From positions 317,037 to 381,036 of the forward strand of contig VWZX01010008.1 of NCBI GenBank assembly GCA_013399015.1: a stretch of 64,000 nucleotides of DNA, read 5' to 3'. This DNA is from Galbula dea (lineage: Eukaryota > Chordata > Aves > Piciformes > Galbulidae). Position numbers and translations under genes: made by a program. Below the pieces are notes generated by a model that was not told the origin of the DNA, searched no databases, and saw only the letters and a list, made by a program, of their open reading frames with translations. This document shows, piece by piece, positions 45,071-55,780 of the stretch (position 1 is the stretch's first letter; each line of letters opens with the position of its first letter).

Positions 45071-48000
45071 GTAAGTGCTGGGTGCTGCTGCAGCCTTCCC
45101 CAGCCAGTCACCTCTTCTCTTCTCCCCAAGAAGCATGGGATGATGCTTGCACCTCCAGTGCCTCACTGAGGCTTTCCTCTGTGTGCCTGAGAGCTCCTTT
45201 CCCAGTAAGAAAGTCCTGAGGGTCCCTGTCTTGCTCCGTCTGCTCCTCCTGAGCTGCAGCACGTGGCCCGGAAAGAGTGCTTGGGAGCTGCCAGGTACCA
45301 GACAGGAGGTGCCCAGGACCCTCTCCAGCTTTGGCAATCTCCACCCACATCTGCCTCTCATCTTCTTACCTGAGCCCCTTCCAGTGCCTGAGTTCCCTGA
45401 GGCAGAAGTGGATCCCAACAAGCAATGAAAGGTTTCTCCTCTGTGCTTCCTTCCAGGTGAGGGTGGTGGCAATGATTCTCCACCTTCTCAGCTGGGTCTT
45501 GGTGTGGAGCCCTTGGGGCATCCTGGAGGTAAGTTCTCAATGTCCCTTTGCCTGGAAAGGGTAAACACTGACAACGTGGCAAGAGCTTATTCATGTGCAA
45601 TGTTCCTTAAGATGCTCCCATGCTGAATGGCTTCCCAACTTCTCAGCCAGCTCTTGGCCTCAAGCCCGAGAGCAACCCCACTGGTAAGTCTGTGGCAGGA
45701 AAGAGCAGTTAGCTTTTTAATCTTCTTTCTGTCTCAAATGCAAGTTTCTCTATCCATGGTGGATTCCCAGCCACAGAGAAGAGCAGCTGGGGAGCAGGTT
45801 GAGCTCAGTGATGTGCCCCCTGGGAGCTTTGCCTTGCAAATCTCTTTGCAGCCCTTGGAGCCACAGCTGCTCCCAGTGCTGGCTACAAGGCCAGAGAGTT
45901 TGTGAGGGTCTAGGTTAGAGCTTTGTTTCCTCCCAGCACAGTTTCACTGCAGGCAGAGGTAACTCTTTGCACCATGCTCCTGAGGGGAAGGGAGAGATGA
46001 GTGTCATGGAGCAATCCTGGCTTCCAGTCACACTCACTGCCACTGCCTTCTGGAGAAGCATCTTCAACAGGGTCCCAGCAGCTGCTCTCTCCTCTGCTTC
46101 TTTGCAGCCATGCCTGCAGCTGAAGGTAATTTAGCTTCTCAGATGAGTTCCAGGACTGGGCCTGTGGGAGATGGCACAGGTACATCATGGCTTTGTCCTG
46201 CCTTGGAGAGCTGCTAGCTCAAAGCCCAAGGGTCACCCAGACACATGCCTGGGCAGGTGTGAGGTTAGAGACCTGCATGTGTGTGCCCTCTCCTTGCATG
46301 ATCCCTGACTGCTTCTGCAATTCAGTCCTGCCAAGGGAGATCACAGGAGGTGATGGAAGCTTCTCTGGGTCTTTAGTTGCAGATGAGCCTGTAGGGAGGA
46401 CCTCTCCAGCTCCTCAGCAGGACCCAGTGCTAGACCCTGGCTGGCATCACACAGGTCAGTGCTCTGGCTCTGCTCAGCTCCCAGGCTAAGCAGCACTGCT
46501 TTCCTGTAGTTTATCCATGTGAAGTGGAACCCCACACTTTCTGTTAAGATTCCTTAACTGAAATATATGCACTGATGGGGGAAAAACATCCCCAGAGCCT
46601 TGCTGAAGTCATAATGATAGTGTTGGAGGAAGTCAAGACATGACTCATTGGGTATATTTCATTCTGCCTTATCTGTGAGTGTCTGTGCCCAGAGGTTTTA
46701 GATTCACATCTGGACAGGCTATAGCTTGCAAAGGGGAAGGGATCAATCAGAACTTGGCAGCAGCTATGCTGAGGACTATACCTTGCTCAGTGTTTTCTGT
46801 CCCTAAGATGTGCGAAGGCTCTGTCTGACTGGCACAGCAGCAGCCATAGTTTTACAGAATCAGAATCATTATGGTTGGAAAAGACCTCTGAGATCATCAA
46901 GTCAAACCATTATCCTAACACTACCATCTTCACTAAACCCTGTCTCCAAGCACCACAGCCACATGTTCTCTGATCAGGGTGAAGGATGGTGACTCCACCA
47001 CCTCCCTGGGCACCTGTGCCAATGCCTGGTAACCCTCTTGGGGAAGAAATTCCTCCCAATATCTGAACTTAACCTCCCCTGAAACAATTTGAAGCCATTT
47101 CCTCTTGTCCTATCACTTGTTACTTGTCAGAAGAGATCAAACTCATCCTCACTAGAGCCTCCTCTTAGGGAGTTGCAGAGTGAGAAGGTCTCCCCTGAGC
47201 CTCCCCTTCTCCTGGCTAACCAACCCCAGTTTCCTCAGCTGCTCCTCACCACACTTGTGCTCTAGACCCTTCCCCAGCTTTGTTGCCCTTCTCTGGGCAC
47301 ACTCCAGCACCTCAATGTCCTTCTAAGAGTAAGGGGTCTAAAACTGATCCCAGGATTTGAGGTGTGGCCTCCCCAGTGCTGAGTACAGGGGGCATTTGCA
47401 GGAAAAGCAGATGTAGGGATTGCATTTCTTGCAGCAGGGATCATTTTTGTCTTCATCCCTCAAAGGAACAACTGGTCAAGCAGCTGTGCTCCATTCTGTC
47501 CTCTTCTGCTGGCCTTCTGAGTTTGGTTGGGTGGGACAACCTGTCCCAAAGGGTGGGAGGATGCCTCCAGGCACCAGGGCTGGGGAGAAACAGAGAACTT
47601 CCTGGCTATAGCAAACGTGACACAAGCTCAGCAGTGGTGCCCAGCACAGACTAAGCTTCCGATTGCTCTTCCAGACATGATGAGTGAGAGAACCAGAGTG
47701 CCTGAAAATCCCCAGAGGAATGCAAGTGTTGACCATCCAAGGAACACCAAAACCAGTTTCACATTCAACAGCACAAGAAGGTGCATTTTGACCTGTGGAG
47801 CAGTGCTGCTGTTTTCCTTGCTGCTTGCACTAGTGCTGTCTTATGTTCTGAGCTGTTCTTGGATTCCCAGAAAAAGAGTGAGTCCTTGCCTTTTTACTTT
47901 GTTAACCTTTCTCCTCTGGTCACTGTCCTGCTGAATGCCAGCTGCACCCTGTGTGGTGGACATTTAGAGCAAACTGCCCTTATTATCTGTTAGAAGGGTT

Positions 48001-48443
48001 AGAGTCCTGACAGTGAGAAGCACACCGGTCTGAGCAGACAGCTGTAGCCCAGCTCCATGAAGCAAGCAGAGCCCTGTGGCTGGAGGTTAGCCTTCAGATA
48101 GCTGGAGAGTACAGACCTGCAGCCCTGAGGGGGGAAGTGAGAGTCCAGGGGCATGCTGTCTCTCATTAAAATGCTTTGAATGGGGATGAGGAAGGGACAT
48201 TCTTCCCAGCTAAAAGTCCTCTGCCCTGTGAGGACAGGAGGCATCTCCTTGTTTCTCTGATAGTTGCCTTACAATGGAAAAGACAAGAGGGATCACATTT
48301 TTGTTAGGCATCTTCATTAACCAAGCTCTAAGCCAGCTGCTGTACCTCTCATTAACAGCTTCTAGAAGCCTCACCTTGGCTGTTTTTCTGTCTCACAGAG
48401 CACCAAGTCGGCAGCACATTGTCAGCTCCACCACTTGCCCTGA
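44974..48443 (+). CDS. Copy B: single-pass membrane protein, paralogue of copy A
   Basis: A phase-consistent model joins 44974-45070, 45457-45528, 45651-45683, 46108-46179, 46383-46454, 47675-47877 and 48399-48443. This is 594 nt, 197 residues plus stop. The signal peptide and exon 2 match copy A almost perfectly. Exons 3, 4 and 5 add extracellular modules that copy A has lost. The exon 6 equivalent at 46549-46647 is broken and must be skipped. The helix (TCGAVLLFSLLLALVLSYVL) is followed by IPRKR and a 14-residue tail. An N-S-T sequon lies just before the helix. The Glu-Pro repeat tail of copy A is absent, and no AATAAA was seen shortly after the stop. It may be a functional, shortened paralogue or a decaying copy. 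The family is unrecognised. Confidence 0.55.
45457..45528 (+). CDS. Copy B exon 2: 24-residue module
   Basis: Seventy-two nt in phase 1-1, with the same acceptor and GTAAGT donor as copy A. The one change, GGT for GCT, replaces Ala by Gly near the N-D-S sequon. Confidence 0.75.
45651..45683 (+). CDS. Copy B exon 3
   Basis: The acceptor is the second AG of 'tctcagccag' and the donor is a perfect GTAAGT at 45684. The 33 nt stay in phase 1-1 and encode LGLKPESNPT. Using the first AG instead would break the phase. The exon is truncated by deletion in copy A. Confidence 0.55.
45745..45807 (+). CDS. Copy B optional exon after exon 3
   Basis: A good polypyrimidine acceptor ('tttaatcttctttctgtctcaaatgcaag') precedes a 63-nt open stretch in phase 1-1 up to a weak donor GTGATG. 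It encodes SLSMVDSQPQRRAAGEQVEL. The whole interval is absent from copy A. Splicing of this exon is uncertain. Confidence 0.3.
46108..46179 (+). CDS. Copy B exon 4: 24-residue module
   Basis: The acceptor 'tctcctctgcttctttgcag' and the moderate donor GTACAT bound 72 nt, open in phase 1-1, encoding MPAAEGNLASQMSSRTGPVG. Length and phase equal those of exons 2 and 5, and it shares Ser-Gln, Pro and Gly positions with exon 2. It is destroyed in copy A. Confidence 0.6.
46383..46454 (+). CDS. Copy B exon 5: 24-residue module
   Basis: The acceptor 'gggtctttagttgcag' and donor GTCAGT bound 72 nt in phase 1-1, encoding EPVGRTSPAPQQDPVLDPGW. It is Pro-rich, with the same size and phase as exons 2 and 4. 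The copy A counterpart has lost the donor. Confidence 0.6.
46549..46647 (+). pseudogene. Copy B broken exon 6
   Basis: This is homologous to the 99-nt exon at 41518-41616 of copy A. The acceptor remains ('tttctgttaag'), but TGA at 46641-46643 interrupts the frame and the donor bases GTGCGT are replaced by TTGGGT. Both changes would end or skip the exon. Skipping keeps the frame. Confidence 0.7.
46853..47396 (-). repeat. CR1 LINE in a copy B intron
   Basis: It runs from 'cagaatcattatggttggaaaagacctctgagatcatcaagtc', through 'cctccctgggcacctgtgccaatgcctggtaaccctcttgggg' and 'gggagttgcagagtgagaaggtctcccctgagcctcc', to 'gtgtggcctccccagtgctgagtacagggg'. It is antisense to the gene and absent from copy A. 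The copy A sequence across the gap is joined at a 'gcagcag' word found at both edges in copy B. Confidence 0.94.
47466..47552 (+). CDS. Copy B optional exon
   Basis: This is the equivalent of 41757-41843: 87 nt, phase 1-1, open, with the same weak GTGGGA donor. The residues differ in the first half (VLHSVLFCWPSEF against ALCPMLSFWPSEF) but contain no stop. It is compatible with the frame but unproven. Confidence 0.3.
47675..47877 (+). CDS. Copy B transmembrane exon
   Basis: The acceptor 'gattgctcttccag' and donor GTGAGT bound 203 nt. The polar first half is nearly identical to copy A. The second half encodes a different helix (VLLFSLLLALVLSYVL) with a basic IPRKR. It is one base longer than copy A, so it leaves in phase 0 instead of phase 2. 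That makes any tail of the copy A type out of frame. Confidence 0.65.
48399..48443 (+). CDS. Copy B candidate last exon: short tail
   Basis: The acceptor 'ggctgtttttctgtctcacag' is strong. In phase 0 the exon encodes STKSAAHCQLHHLP and stops at TGA. It has no Glu-Pro repeats. If instead the intron after 47877 is retained, the frame ends at 47934. No poly(A) signal was recognised within the next 300 bp. Confidence 0.35.
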   Translation, partial: STKSAAHCQLHHLP

Positions 48444-48971
48444 CCTCCATCTGGGATGAGAAGCAGAACAAACTCATTATGGATACAAGCATTCAATTTC
48501 TGCTCTTGGGTGGAGCATACAGAAGAAGGCCTGGACCCTGTGTGTGACTGAAAATGAAGGTGTCTGGCACAAATATACTAAACACTTCAACTGCTATTCA
48601 AGTTTTTGAAGCATGCAGCATGTTGGTTAGTTGCAGATCACTCTCCATGTATTCTTACAGATGACCTCTGGTCTTTTTGCTCTTACTTGTTCCTTTTTTT
48701 TTGCTACCTCTTCCAAAAAGACAGAGCAGTGCTGGTTGGAATCCTTGGATCACACCTCAGGGGTTGTCCAGGGTGCATAAAACATCCGTGTTAATTTCTC
48801 AGCAACTCACGTGCACCAGGTTAGCTTATCTAATCAAAAGAGCCTGAGTGCTTTAGGAAACTACTTATTGCTGATAAATAGAAGGGGTTTTCTTGATAAA
48901 AGTTTAGCAGTACTGAAAGGGGAATTCATCTGTTAAAAGTTAATATCTTCTCTGACAGAAAATCTCCCCCT
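48444..48971. other. Sequence after copy B, nothing recognised
   Basis: Presumed 3' flank of copy B. No AATAAA or ATTAAA was found close to the stop, and no repeat was recognised. Confidence 0.4.
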
Positions 48972-49008
48972 TCAGAGAATCACAGAATCGTTTAGGTTGG
49001 ATAAACAA
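48972..49008 (-). repeat. CR1 LINE 3' tip, minus strand
   Basis: The text 'tcagagaatcacagaatcgtttaggttgga' is the last 30 or so bases of a CR1 element in reverse complement. The rest of the element is missing. Confidence 0.75.
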
Positions 49009-52000
49009 AACCAAAGTGAAGAACTGAAATTAGAAAGGATTCATTCCAGGAGAGGATTGAATCACCAGGTTGACAAGTGTTTTCTGTAGAAAATGTTTCC
49101 CCTTCCTTAACAATTTCCTGAAACACACAAGAGCAAACCAAATTATAAACCTCCAACCTTCTCCTACAGAAGTGGGACCTGTTGAGTTCAGAGACCCATC
49201 TACTTTGTCCTTCAGAGCATCCCTCAGCTCATTGATCTCTCCCTACTCTGTATCTGACTCCCAACAGACTAAGGGTTGCTAAGTGAGCCACAAAATCAAA
49301 AAACAGAAGGTGCCTGCAACACTTTCCTTGACTGGAAAATGCAGGTGGCGTAGCTTTATCCACTGAAGACGTGGCTCTAGGTACATGTGTCCTCTCACCC
49401 TGGCAGCCACTGCACCCTTGGCCTCTCCTTCCAAGCATCCTTTCTTTCTGAAAGCAGCCCAAGTCCTGCACCCTGCGCTGGTGTCTCAGAGAAAGAAACA
49501 CATTGCATTCTATGTGGCTTGAAAGGGGAAATGGAGATCAGCTGTTTGGTACTGCACACCTCTGTCTTACAGTTCTCACAGTACTTCTGCTTAAAAACCC
49601 TTCAAAGTTTACATATTTTTCCACTTGGGTGTAAAAGAAGAGAACTGGATGTGGTCACTGATGGGAAAGGGAAAAACCCCAACACAACCATGTTGTCCCT
49701 ACAGAGAACATACAAAAGGCTTTTGCCCATGAACTCGGTACGTGAAGCACCTTCGGGTTCAGATTCCTGCCAGAGTTTCATGTCTCTCACTCAGACAAAG
49801 TCTAAGTATTTCTTTAATAAGAAACAAACCCAGGGACTCTGATAAAAGTCTGGGTTTAGTTGTGACCAAGGTAAACGTAGACATGGAATAGAAAACAGTG
49901 TTGTAGTTGGACTGGGCTGCATGGCCAAATCACCTGAAAGCAGATCCCTTGCAATTATTGTGGGCACTTGAAAATGTGTTTGCTAACTTTGAAATGAATG
50001 ATGAAAAACATCTCTTTTCCTAAAAAGACAGCCCTATTGTTGGGAAATGAAGAGCAGATGTCAAGAAGTATTTCAAAGGCTTTAAAAAAACCCCAACCTT
50101 AGAAAAAACAGCAGAGAGGCAATCGTGGGTAGCTCTGCCAGAGCTGCTCCAGCCTCCCTGAGAAACACTGACACCACATGTGGTGTCACTTGGCTGTGCT
50201 TTGAGAGCAGAGTCCCTGGGAGCTCTGGCATGTGCAGCTGCACTCATCCAGCCCTTCCACCACACCGGCACGTCACGAGCAGGGAATCTCTTCCCAGCAG
50301 CAGGAAAGCTCCCTCGGTGCAAGCAGCAGAGAGCCCATCCTTCTGGGGGGAACTGCAAGCCAGATGGGGAGGGAAACTCATCTCCAGGAGCAAAGTGAGA
50401 GGCATAACCAAGCCCAGCAGATGTGTAGCAGGGTGCACACTGTGCTCCGGGGTGGGTGTCCTCCCAGTCAGTGTCCATCCTCACCCTGCCTTTTCCACAG
50501 GCACAGTGGGGGCAAGGCAAGAGCCAGGACTCTCCCACCAAGAGGAAAGGGCTGGATCCCCTTCAGATGGATGGCAGCAGACTTGCTTTGGCCTCCGGCA
50601 GCATCACCAGGTTACACTGCTGAGGAACCTGCCCGTGTTTTGGGAGTGCTTAAACCACAAAACCGAGTTCAAGTTTCATGTACCATTTTATTAGAGGGCA
50701 GAACTGCAGCCAAGTGTTTATCTGGTGTCTGGCCTAAGTGCTGATAAAGGCTTGGCTGAAATGTATATAATCTGCCATTAATAAAAGCAATTTACGATAG
50801 CCTCCAGGAAAGACATGACCACCGCTGGCTCCATTAATGGTACTCTCAGCAGAGGCCAGGGATTTAGTCTGTACTGAGACAAGACTTAATTCATTTCTTG
50901 TCCCCTGAATGCTGGTGATTTAGGTCAGGCCCAAGACAAAAGACTATGGAAGTCTAAAGGCTCCATGTCAGAGCTGCCAAGCTTTGCTAATATGAGCTCA
51001 GTTGCTTTAATACAATCCAATAGCCTGCTCTTAATTCCAGAGACCCATCTAAAGCAAATATTGGCTCCAATAACCACACACCAGTTAAAGTGGTAAGCCC
51101 TGAGCCTGACATGACAGATGTACGAGCTTAATTTCACACAGAAGTAGCAGCTCTGCTGAGGTGCAACAGGACAGAGCACAGCTCGTAAACATCTTTTCAG
51201 AACCAGAGGCAGTCAGATTAGAGACAGAGAAAACCTATTACACCAAGTAGTCCAGGACCCCTCTCTGCTCTTCCCCCCACCAGCATTCAGCCCAAATTCC
51301 AGGATCCTGGCTCCAGACAGGGTCTGTTCTGTACTGGCTGCGGGGCAGCTGCTGAACACCTCAGTGCAAAGCTCTGTGAGGAGAAATAGCACATAGAAGC
51401 TGACAAAAAATATGAATATACAGGAATAACTTTGGTTTCCATTCACAATGCCTGATCAGAAGGCAATAAATTTATTTGGCAAGGGCTGTCATATCTAAAC
51501 CCAGCTTAATGCAAAGGTGCATACTCCACTGCCTAGAAGACATTAAAAAGATTCACTTACCATTACTGGAATGTACACACATCTGATCCTTACGTAAGCT
51601 CTGCATATTTAAAGGAACCTATACTTAAATGTACATGCACTTTACAGTTTGATTTCATCCTCTGAAAATTTCCACAGCCCTATCTGAAAGCCAAGAGACA
51701 TTTCTTTGCAAGATCTGTGATGAATGAGATCCAGACACAGAACTGTTCCACAAAGTATCATCCATGCCAAACTCCTCATCCAAAGAAAAATTCCAAGAAC
51801 TATTATGAGGATCTAAATATCAAAGACCTAGTTCTGCTGTATTCCAAGTAAAAGAGAAATGTATTAATGCATGGATAAATCACTTAAAAAGGACATGTCA
51901 GAAGGCACTAAAAGGCAGGCACCTAACATAATTTCTATGATACTACTAAATGAGTAATTTTTGGATTATCTTTTCAATGTCTCCTATAATATCCATGTCA

Positions 52001-52469
52001 TTTACTGCTAAGGGATCCCAATGTGTTTACTAATTTTAACACAGAATTTAATCATCAGAGTTTAAGTCCTCTAGATAACCTGCCTCTGCAACAGGATGAA
52101 GTTCAAAGGAGCCAATGTGAAGAATAGCAGCAAATGCTGCAGAATTCTACTGAAAAACATTTCAAAGCTCACTTAGGCCCTTTTCTCTCTGCTCTCCCAC
52201 CTACTTTACACTACTCCAACACTCCTAACCAGACAGGACAAAACTTCTTGGCATCAAAGGTTACACCCTGCCAAAATTTGGCTGCTGGTATGAAGTTGTC
52301 CAGAACAAGTTTTCTCTGACAGCTCTTCCCAAGAGACTCAGCTCCCAAGTACTCTTCCTGGCCTGTCCAGCCTGCTCCTTGCCTCCATCTCCTAAACAGC
52401 TTCAGCTGGTGGGGTCCCTACACTCGCTGCCTCTGGGTTGTGATCCAAGCCCAAATATTTCCAGCATGC
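49009..52469. other. Unique sequence, possibly with conserved non-coding DNA
   Basis: No exon was supported. The 50.1-50.7 kb part has overlapping long frames on both strands, in keeping with its higher GC content. The 50.74-51.18 kb part is repeat-free and contains words such as 'ccattaataaaagcaatttacgatag' and 'tggctccattaatgg', which look like regulatory non-coding DNA. Conservation cannot be tested here. Confidence 0.35.
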
Positions 52470-52640
52470 AGTCCTACCACCAGCCTCGTTGCCCTTCTCT
52501 GGACACTCTGCAATGCCTGAAAGTCTTTCTGTAGTGAGATCACTCTAAAGAAATGAAGCCCCTGGGGAGGCTGTGCCAAGTTGTCCCCCATGCTCAGGGC
52601 CAACCACAGGGCAGCCGAGGACATCCCTTGTATCACCTGC
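52470..52640 (-). repeat. Old CR1 LINE fragment, minus strand
   Basis: The text 'accagcctcgttgcccttctctggacactctgcaatgcctgaaagtctttctgtagtgag' and 'ccaagttgtcccccatgctcagggcc' matches the CR1 region upstream of the 3' end, in reverse complement. It is more diverged than the other copies. Confidence 0.7.
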
Positions 52641-55354
52641 TCTGCTTCAGGGGTGGCATGTTGGCATTTTATAGCTCAACCATTAAACTGTGCTGATCTG
52701 GGCAAGTCACCCCCTCGTTTCTGTGGGGTGATTTTATTGTTTTTCCTTTTAATTTTGTGAACATATGCAGAACCTCTTCAACATAGCCAGTTAAGGCTGC
52801 TTCCATCAAGGGTTTCACTGGAGTTTGCTGCACTCCAGTTAACTGCCCTTCCATTAGCTGCACTTAAGTGAGAGCAGATACAGAATATTACTGGCTCTAG
52901 CAGCTGGGGAGCTGCACTAGCCCAGGCTGTAAGTACCATCCCCAGAGAGAGGAGCCAGCTCAAGTTCAAAACCACAAACAACTGCTTGCATGTGCAGACT
53001 GGTCCAAGAGCTATGACTAGAGGTTATTCACCTGCAGTGAATGCCAGCCTCAGCAAACATCACCGCTTACCTGTTTTGACACAAAAGAGAGCCTGATGTA
53101 GCCTTAGAACAAGATTTAAAGACAAATTTAAACTCTTCTAACAAGATGAACACAAACCATTTTATGTTTACCATGGCTCTGGGCCCCAGCTGTATGGAGG
53201 TGGCCAAGCTCCCTGTGCTTCCATACACAGACAATTTTTAGCTACCCGTTCCTGACATTCCCTTTTTCCAAGCAGCATTGGGTTCTGAGCTCCTCCTGTT
53301 TTTAACAGGAGCTTTAGGGCTACAAATCTCAGTCATCTGTCAGTCAAAAATGCTTCCCACCTGGCTGCCTTTCAGTCAAAGTCAAGCCTCAAGAGACCTT
53401 TGCAGTGGAATGATCCTCAGAAGGACAGAAAAGCTGTTCAGTGTATGAGAACAGGCTTCACCACAATTATAACAACGGAAATTAATAAAGCCCTCCTGCA
53501 TTTGTAAGTGAAATAGTGCTTGCTGGCAGCATTCCCCAAGGAAAGCTGCACAGATCCTTTCTGACTGAAGCACAGAAATTTTTCCTAGGAAATGGAAACC
53601 CTGCCAGTTCACCTTCCAGATAGAGACCCTGCCAGTGGTGGTAACTGGGGTTCATACATCTGAACTACCTACAGACATCTCTGTTACTCCTTAATTTCTG
53701 GGGTTTTTAAGCTCCATGAGGTTCTTTGCATCTCCATTATTAATATAACAAGGCCACATTCTGCACTTATCAGGAGTATTTGGGACAGCTTGTTGTGTGT
53801 GGGGAGCAGACACTGCTATGGACATTGCCCACAGAGGGAGCTGCTGAAAACCTCTGAGATGTGCTGCAGGTAACAGCAGTTTTCATGCAGCACACAGGAG
53901 TACACTGGTGTTGGTGCTGCATAGGAATGGCCTGATGAACACTTCCAGGCTACCCCATCTCCTCGTAGTTAGAACACTACTACTACTACTTTGTCAAAGC
54001 TGAGCTCACTCTTGGACACTTCAGTGATTCACAGGGACTTCACAGAGGCAGCTCTGTAACTTACCACAGCCCATTACCTCTTCCCAATCTGTAGAGCATG
54101 TGGTCCACAAGGCACAAGAAAATAAGCAGCTCTTGGAGGAGATGCATTTATCTGATTCATGAGGGACCACTGTCAGCCAGTTTCAGACCAGACAACAGGT
54201 GCACTGCAAATCTTAAGTCAAGCTTTCTGTATTTCACTCCAAAAAAAAAAAAAAAAAAAGACCAGCTAGATGCAGTTCTTACAAAGACCTACAGTTGTTC
54301 TAACCCAAACTAGAACAAGTTTAGATCCACTGCAGTGAGCCATTATCACACAGCTCCCAATTAGTTTGCTTATAACTAAAGGACTAGCCCAGGGGTTTTT
54401 AAGAGCTCTGTGTATAATGTTTAGAATGATGTCAAGTACACTCCTTCTGGAAGTAGAGCCAGTTTCTGCTTTAGCCCAGGTTTGAGGGACTGGATCCTGA
54501 ACATGCTATACCAGGTTAGGCTGATTAAAAATCGTGTAATTAATGGAATTAGACTGGATAAATACTCGTGTAACTAAATCAGTCTTTTCCAAAGCATGCC
54601 ACATCCAGTGAAACAAGTGCATGTAACACAAATGCAGTCTGAAACCAGAAGGGATGGAAATCATTTTAATCAGACCTCTCTACTAGGAGAATGTCATCCA
54701 GCACATGTCAAATCCTCTCAGCTCACTGTAAAGTTGGGGGATGTCCAAGCAATAACAATTGCGATACATGGAGACATGTCACCCGGGAACTTGATGAAAT
54801 CCTAGAGTTGATAGAAAAAGTTTTGACCTAGTGGGAGTCCTGGAATTTCTCAGAGCACAGCATACTTGTATCAAGATTTCAGCCAAGCCCAGCAGGCCAG
54901 CCTGCAACATTAAATGTTTCTCCAGAGCACTTATAGTCTCCACAATGGAGACAGAAACCTAATCACATTTTAATTGAGCCAAATCAGCCTTCCCAATTCA
55001 ACACATATTGAAGAGAGGTTTCCTCCAGTTAAAATATAAACCTGCTGAGCCCTGCTGCAGTAAGCAAGTAACTCAGGAAAGATAGATGGGAGGGTTTAGA
55101 TATGACCATGCACAGACAAAAACACATCTTCTAACAGTGTGACCATGAAGGTGACAATTGGTTTGGCTCCTCTTCAAGGCACTGTGTTCTCCTCTCCCTG
55201 TCAAACCAGCTGGGTTTCCCTATTCTCCATGACATATCAAAAGCTCTTCCCTGTTATATCCATTTTTAACACTGCACAGAGAACTCAAGATGCATTTCAT
55301 GGCAGCAGAAGTACCAAGATGCAGTGTAGACTTCTTCCTGCCACACTTCTGTAT
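52641..55354. other. Unique sequence, no gene seen
   Basis: No exon was recognised. An A19 run lies at 54241-54259. Confidence 0.45.
54241..54259. repeat. A19 mononucleotide run
   Basis: Nineteen consecutive adenines follow 'tatttcactcc'. It could be the poly(A) trace of an old retrocopy, but no retrocopy was recognised upstream. Confidence 0.9.
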
Positions 55355-55780
55355 GATTACAGACTGGTTTGGGTTGGAAGGGACATTTCAAGGTCATCTA
55401 GTCCAACCCCTTGCAGTCAGCAGGGACATCTGCAACTAGATCAGGTTGCGCAGAGCCCCAAACTATCTGACCTGGAATAGTTCCAGGAATGGGACTTCTC
55501 CCACCTTTCTGGACAACCTGGGACAGGCTCTCATCACCCTCAGTGGAAAAAAATTATTCCTTCTATCTAGTCTCAATCTTCTCTTTTAGTTTAACACCAT
55601 CACCCCCTGCCCTGTCACAGCAGGCCCTAATAAAAAGCCTGTCCCCATCTTTCTTATAAACCCTTTAAGTACTGCAAGGCTGCAGTAAGGTCTCCCTGGA
55701 GCCTTCTCTTCTCCAGGCTGAACAACCCCAAGTCTCTCAGCCTGTCCTCACAGTAGAGGGGTTCCAGCCCTCAGCCTATG
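55355..55780 (-). repeat. CR1 LINE, minus strand
   Basis: It runs from 'agactggtttgggttggaagggacatttcaaggtcatctagtccaaccccttgcag', through 'caacctgggacaggctctcatcaccctcagtgg' and 'cagcaggccctaataaaaagcctgtcccc', to 'cttctccaggctgaacaaccccaagtctctcagcctgtcc'. It is an older, classical CR1 branch. Confidence 0.95.

Larger units (their letters stand above)
44709..47890 (+). repeat. Tandem duplicated block, copy B
   Basis: This is the partner of 40232-42180, in direct orientation and 4.5 kb apart at exon 1. Copy B carries extra segments: a 26-bp insert in the promoter, about 285 bp after exon 3, about 250 bp around exons 4 and 5, and about 640 bp including a CR1. Copy B therefore preserves the fuller exon set, although it has its own damage. 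Confidence 0.93.

Noticed and set aside
50020..50744. Three overlapping open frames of about 170-190 codons
   Set aside because: They lie on both strands over the same bases, without a start context, domain or splice sites worth reporting.
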